Positions 6,376-7,005 of a stretch of DNA of 7,005 bases are shown one piece after another; positions within the stretch are counted from its first letter, which is position 1; each line of letters starts with the position of its first letter. The translations under genes and the position numbers were made by a program. This stretch comes from Flaviramulus sp. Its GTDB lineage: Bacteria > Bacteroidota > Bacteroidia > Flavobacteriales > Flavobacteriaceae. The notes below the pieces were generated by a model. It was not told where the DNA came from. It did no database searches and worked only from the letters and a program-made list of their open reading frames with translations. The stretch covers positions 1 to 7,005 of the forward strand of contig JALRJA010000324.1 of the NCBI GenBank assembly GCA_023255235.1, written 5' to 3'.

Positions 6376-7005
6376 ATGCACTATTTAGGAGCTTTACTGT
6401 CGCTTTTATTTATTTTTTTTACAGCCAAACTGTTATTAAAAAAATACAACCCACATGCCATTTTATTGGTATCAGGATTGTTAATGTTGCTAACAGCCGA
6501 ATTGTTAAAATATAATTTACCAGTTTTAAAAAACCCAACTGGATTTTTTGGATTTGATTTATTTAAGTATATCAAAGAATCGTTTAGTAAAACCAACGCA
6601 GGTGTAGGTTTAATGATTATGGCTATTGGTGGCTTTGTTGCTTACATCGATAAAATAGGAGCTTCTAATGCTTTGGTTCATGTGTCAATGAAACCACTAA
6701 AATTATTTAATAAAAAGCCTTATTTAGCAGCCTCACTAGTAATTCCAATTGGTCAAATATTATTTACCGCTATACCATCAGCAGCTGGTTTAGGGTTGTT
6801 GTTAATGGCGTCTTTATTTCCAATTTTAGTTAATTTAGGAGTTAGTAAGCTATCGGCTGTTTCAGTAATTACTGCAACAACTGCTTTTGGCATGGGTCCT
6901 GCATCTGCCATTACAGTAAGTGCAACTGGTATAGCAAATATTGATATAATACTGTATTTTATCAATTATCAAATTCCTTTGGTTTTACCATTAAGCTTGT
7001 CTATG
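6376..7005 (+). CDS. dcuC: DcuC-type C4-dicarboxylate transporter, N-terminal part (cut by window edge)
   Basis: The frame is open from ATG 6376 to the window end (210 residues), roughly the first half of a DcuC-family carrier of about 450 residues. DcuC proteins are inner-membrane carriers of succinate, fumarate, malate or aspartate, best known for anaerobic succinate efflux in E. coli. Visible helices include LGALLSLLFIFFTAKLLL (4-21), and the family-like stretches GLMIMAIGGFVAYIDKIGAS (78-97) and SAAGLGLLLMASLFPILVNLG (135-155) match the E. coli DcuC layout in order. The next helix (GPASAITVSATG, 174-185) occupies the place of its conserved APTSGD segment. It starts 12 bp after the lipoprotein stop with no terminator or promoter between, so it should share the operator and promoter at 5272-5331. 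The substrate and direction of transport are not shown. Family assignment is strong; the symbol is by homology only. Confidence 0.88.
   Translation, partial: MHYLGALLSLLFIFFTAKLLLKKYNPHAILLVSGLLMLLTAELLKYNLPVLKNPTGFFGFDLFKYIKESFSKTNAGVGLMIMAIGGFVAYIDKIGASNALVHVSMKPLKLFNKKPYLAASLVIPIGQILFTAIPSAAGLGLLLMASLFPILVNLGVSKLSAVSVITATTAFGMGPASAITVSATGIANIDIILYFINYQIPLVLPLSLSM

Noticed and set aside
6467..6932. Additional TGGTAT/ATACCA hexamers inside dcuC
   Set aside because: They are single copies in coding sequence without a partner 23 bp away, as expected by chance in AT-rich DNA.
6381..6965. Minus-strand open frames near 6381-6596 and 6753-6965
   Set aside because: They are antisense to the dcuC coding frame, which matches the DcuC family along its length.

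Overview
The window looks like a chromosomal segment of a marine-type Flavobacteriaceae bacterium (Bacteroidota). It is AT-rich, encodes a type IX secretion (T9SS) type A C-terminal sorting domain, has a surface lipoprotein with an acidic stretch after the lipidated cysteine, uses Bacteroidota-style -7 elements (TAnnTTTG-like), and lacks strong Shine-Dalgarno sequences. No RNA genes, insertion sequences, CRISPR arrays or attachment sites were seen.

Layout. On the minus strand, reading leftward from about 2300, there is a two-gene operon: a secreted alpha/beta-hydrolase (1358-2299) followed after 7 bp by a DASS/SLC13 Na+-coupled carboxylate transporter (1-1350, cut by the left edge; 450 residues readable). 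Divergent from it is a MocR-type regulator, a GntR winged helix fused to an aminotransferase-like domain (2349-3851). Downstream on the plus strand are a T9SS-exported protein with a carbohydrate-binding-like fold and an LTD-like region (3972-5213), a strong terminator (5231-5269), then an operon of a surface lipoprotein with Calx-beta, thrombospondin type 3 and lamin-tail domains (5356-6363) and, 12 bp later, a DcuC-type C4-dicarboxylate transporter (6376-7005, cut by the right edge).

The main observation is that the locus appears to be one regulon. The motif AAYTGGTATY occurs as tandem pairs with exactly 23 bp between copies in each of the three gene-starting intergenic regions: 2330-2358, 3876-3904 and 5272-5300. 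In each it points in the direction of the putative target gene. At the two plus-strand targets an identical -7 element (TAAATTTA) lies exactly 29 bp after the start of the proximal copy. At the divergent region the same pair lies just downstream of the -7 box of the regulator gene and covers its start codon. This suggests a regulator that represses itself and activates two outward-facing gene sets.

The regulator is itself odd: the lysine that forms the Schiff base with pyridoxal phosphate in MocR proteins is an arginine (R343), and neighbouring cofactor-site motifs are degenerate. It may sense something other than an amine through PLP. With two unrelated carboxylate transporters, a secreted esterase-like hydrolase and two surface or secreted binding-type proteins, the simplest reading is a system that captures and hydrolyses an extracellular ester or polymer and imports the released carboxylic acid. 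The substrate is not determined by the sequence.
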